From: an uncultured Clostridia bacterium
GTDB lineage: Bacteria; Bacillota; Clostridia; Oscillospirales; Ruminococcaceae
DNA length: 6,773 nt
NCBI GenBank assembly: GCA_937892655.1
Contig: CALBJC010000016.1
Coordinates: forward strand, 1 to 6,773
Direction: 5' to 3'
The notes under the pieces are model-generated. The model did not search any database, was not told the origin of the DNA, and saw nothing but the letters and a program-made list of their open reading frames with translations. Made by a program: the position numbers and the translations under genes. Shown one piece after another: positions 6,579-6,773 of this stretch. How positions within the stretch are numbered: position 1 is the stretch's first letter; every line of letters begins with the position of its first letter.

Positions 6579-6773
6579 TGAATTCTTTGATGTGGATAAG
6601 CGCTTATGTGACTTAGCAGAAATTGCTGAAGCTGAGTGTAAAGAAGCATTTGAAAAAATAAACTCAAACGCACAGTATAACGGGCAGAAGGTGTTATCCG
6701 CTTTTATAAACAATCGTATAAGCGATAGCTGTATGAAGGGAACTACGGGATACGGCTATGATGACCTTGGCAG
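6571..6773 (+). CDS. Methionine gamma-lyase family protein (aluminium-resistance-like PLP enzyme), N-terminal part, runs off right edge
   Basis: The first 67 codons of a gene that continues beyond the window. The protein begins MISEFFDVDKRLCDLAEIAE, has a helical lead-in (AEAECKEAFEKIN), and then a stretch ending SCMKGTTGYGYDDLG (about residues 53-67). The TTGYGYDD-(I/L)-G block just after an 'R(V/I)SDS' motif is the hallmark of the Met_gamma_lyase family of fold-type I PLP enzymes, also annotated as aluminium resistance protein or YnbB. By family knowledge these are assigned to cysteine/methionine-type PLP lyases, but the physiological reaction is poorly defined. The PLP lysine lies outside the window, so activity cannot be checked. 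The ATG at 6571 overlaps the GNAT stop by 8 bases and has GAAAGGA (6555-6561) with 9-base spacing, so it belongs to the murD operon. Confidence 0.8.
   Translation, partial: MISEFFDVDKRLCDLAEIAEAECKEAFEKINSNAQYNGQKVLSAFINNRISDSCMKGTTGYGYDDLG

Noticed and set aside
6456..6713. Minus-strand open frame across the GNAT/PLP-enzyme junction
   Set aside because: It crosses two well-supported plus-strand genes and shows no family resemblance.

Overview
The window looks like a chromosomal housekeeping stretch from a low-GC Gram-positive anaerobe. The best guess is Clostridia, in the Ruminococcus / Oscillospiraceae area. Supporting signs are the AT-rich base composition, strong Shine-Dalgarno sequences before most genes, TTG starts, a clostridial-type MurD, two M42 aminopeptidases and a methionine-gamma-lyase-family PLP protein. 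The taxonomic call rests on protein flavour, not on any marker gene. There are no RNA genes, mobile elements, CRISPR repeats or phage genes.

Left part (1-2113, minus strand): a spermidine/putrescine-type ABC importer operon reads leftward in the order potA (ATPase), potB (permease), potC (permease, cut by the window edge). potB and potC overlap by 4 bases. The substrate-binding protein gene (potD) would be expected just beyond the left edge. potA probably starts at a TTG at 2065, where a clear ribosome binding site lies, and not at the more upstream in-frame TTG at 2113.

Middle (2114-2347): a very AT-rich divergent intergenic region of about 230 bases. It carries two good sigma-A-type promoters facing away from each other: TTGTAA-17-TATAAT for potA and TTGCTA-17-TATAAT for murD. 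A perfect 8-base inverted repeat (TTGCAAAA / TTTTGCAA) brackets the murD -35 box and could be an operator.

Right part (2348-6773, plus strand): one tightly packed operon holds murD (peptidoglycan precursor ligase), two different M42-family metallo-aminopeptidases, a GNAT-type acetyltransferase and the start of a methionine-gamma-lyase-family (aluminium-resistance-like) PLP enzyme that runs off the right edge. Junctions are a 12-base gap, then overlaps of 1, 4 and 8 bases, so translational coupling is likely. murD is outside the usual division/cell-wall cluster and sits with peptide- and amino-acid-handling enzymes.

Assessment: most of this is ordinary core metabolism. I see no convincing undescribed system. 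The items most worth a second look are the mixed murD operon, the altered substrate-site motif of MurD, the odd acetyl-CoA loop of the GNAT protein and the dyad at the murD promoter.
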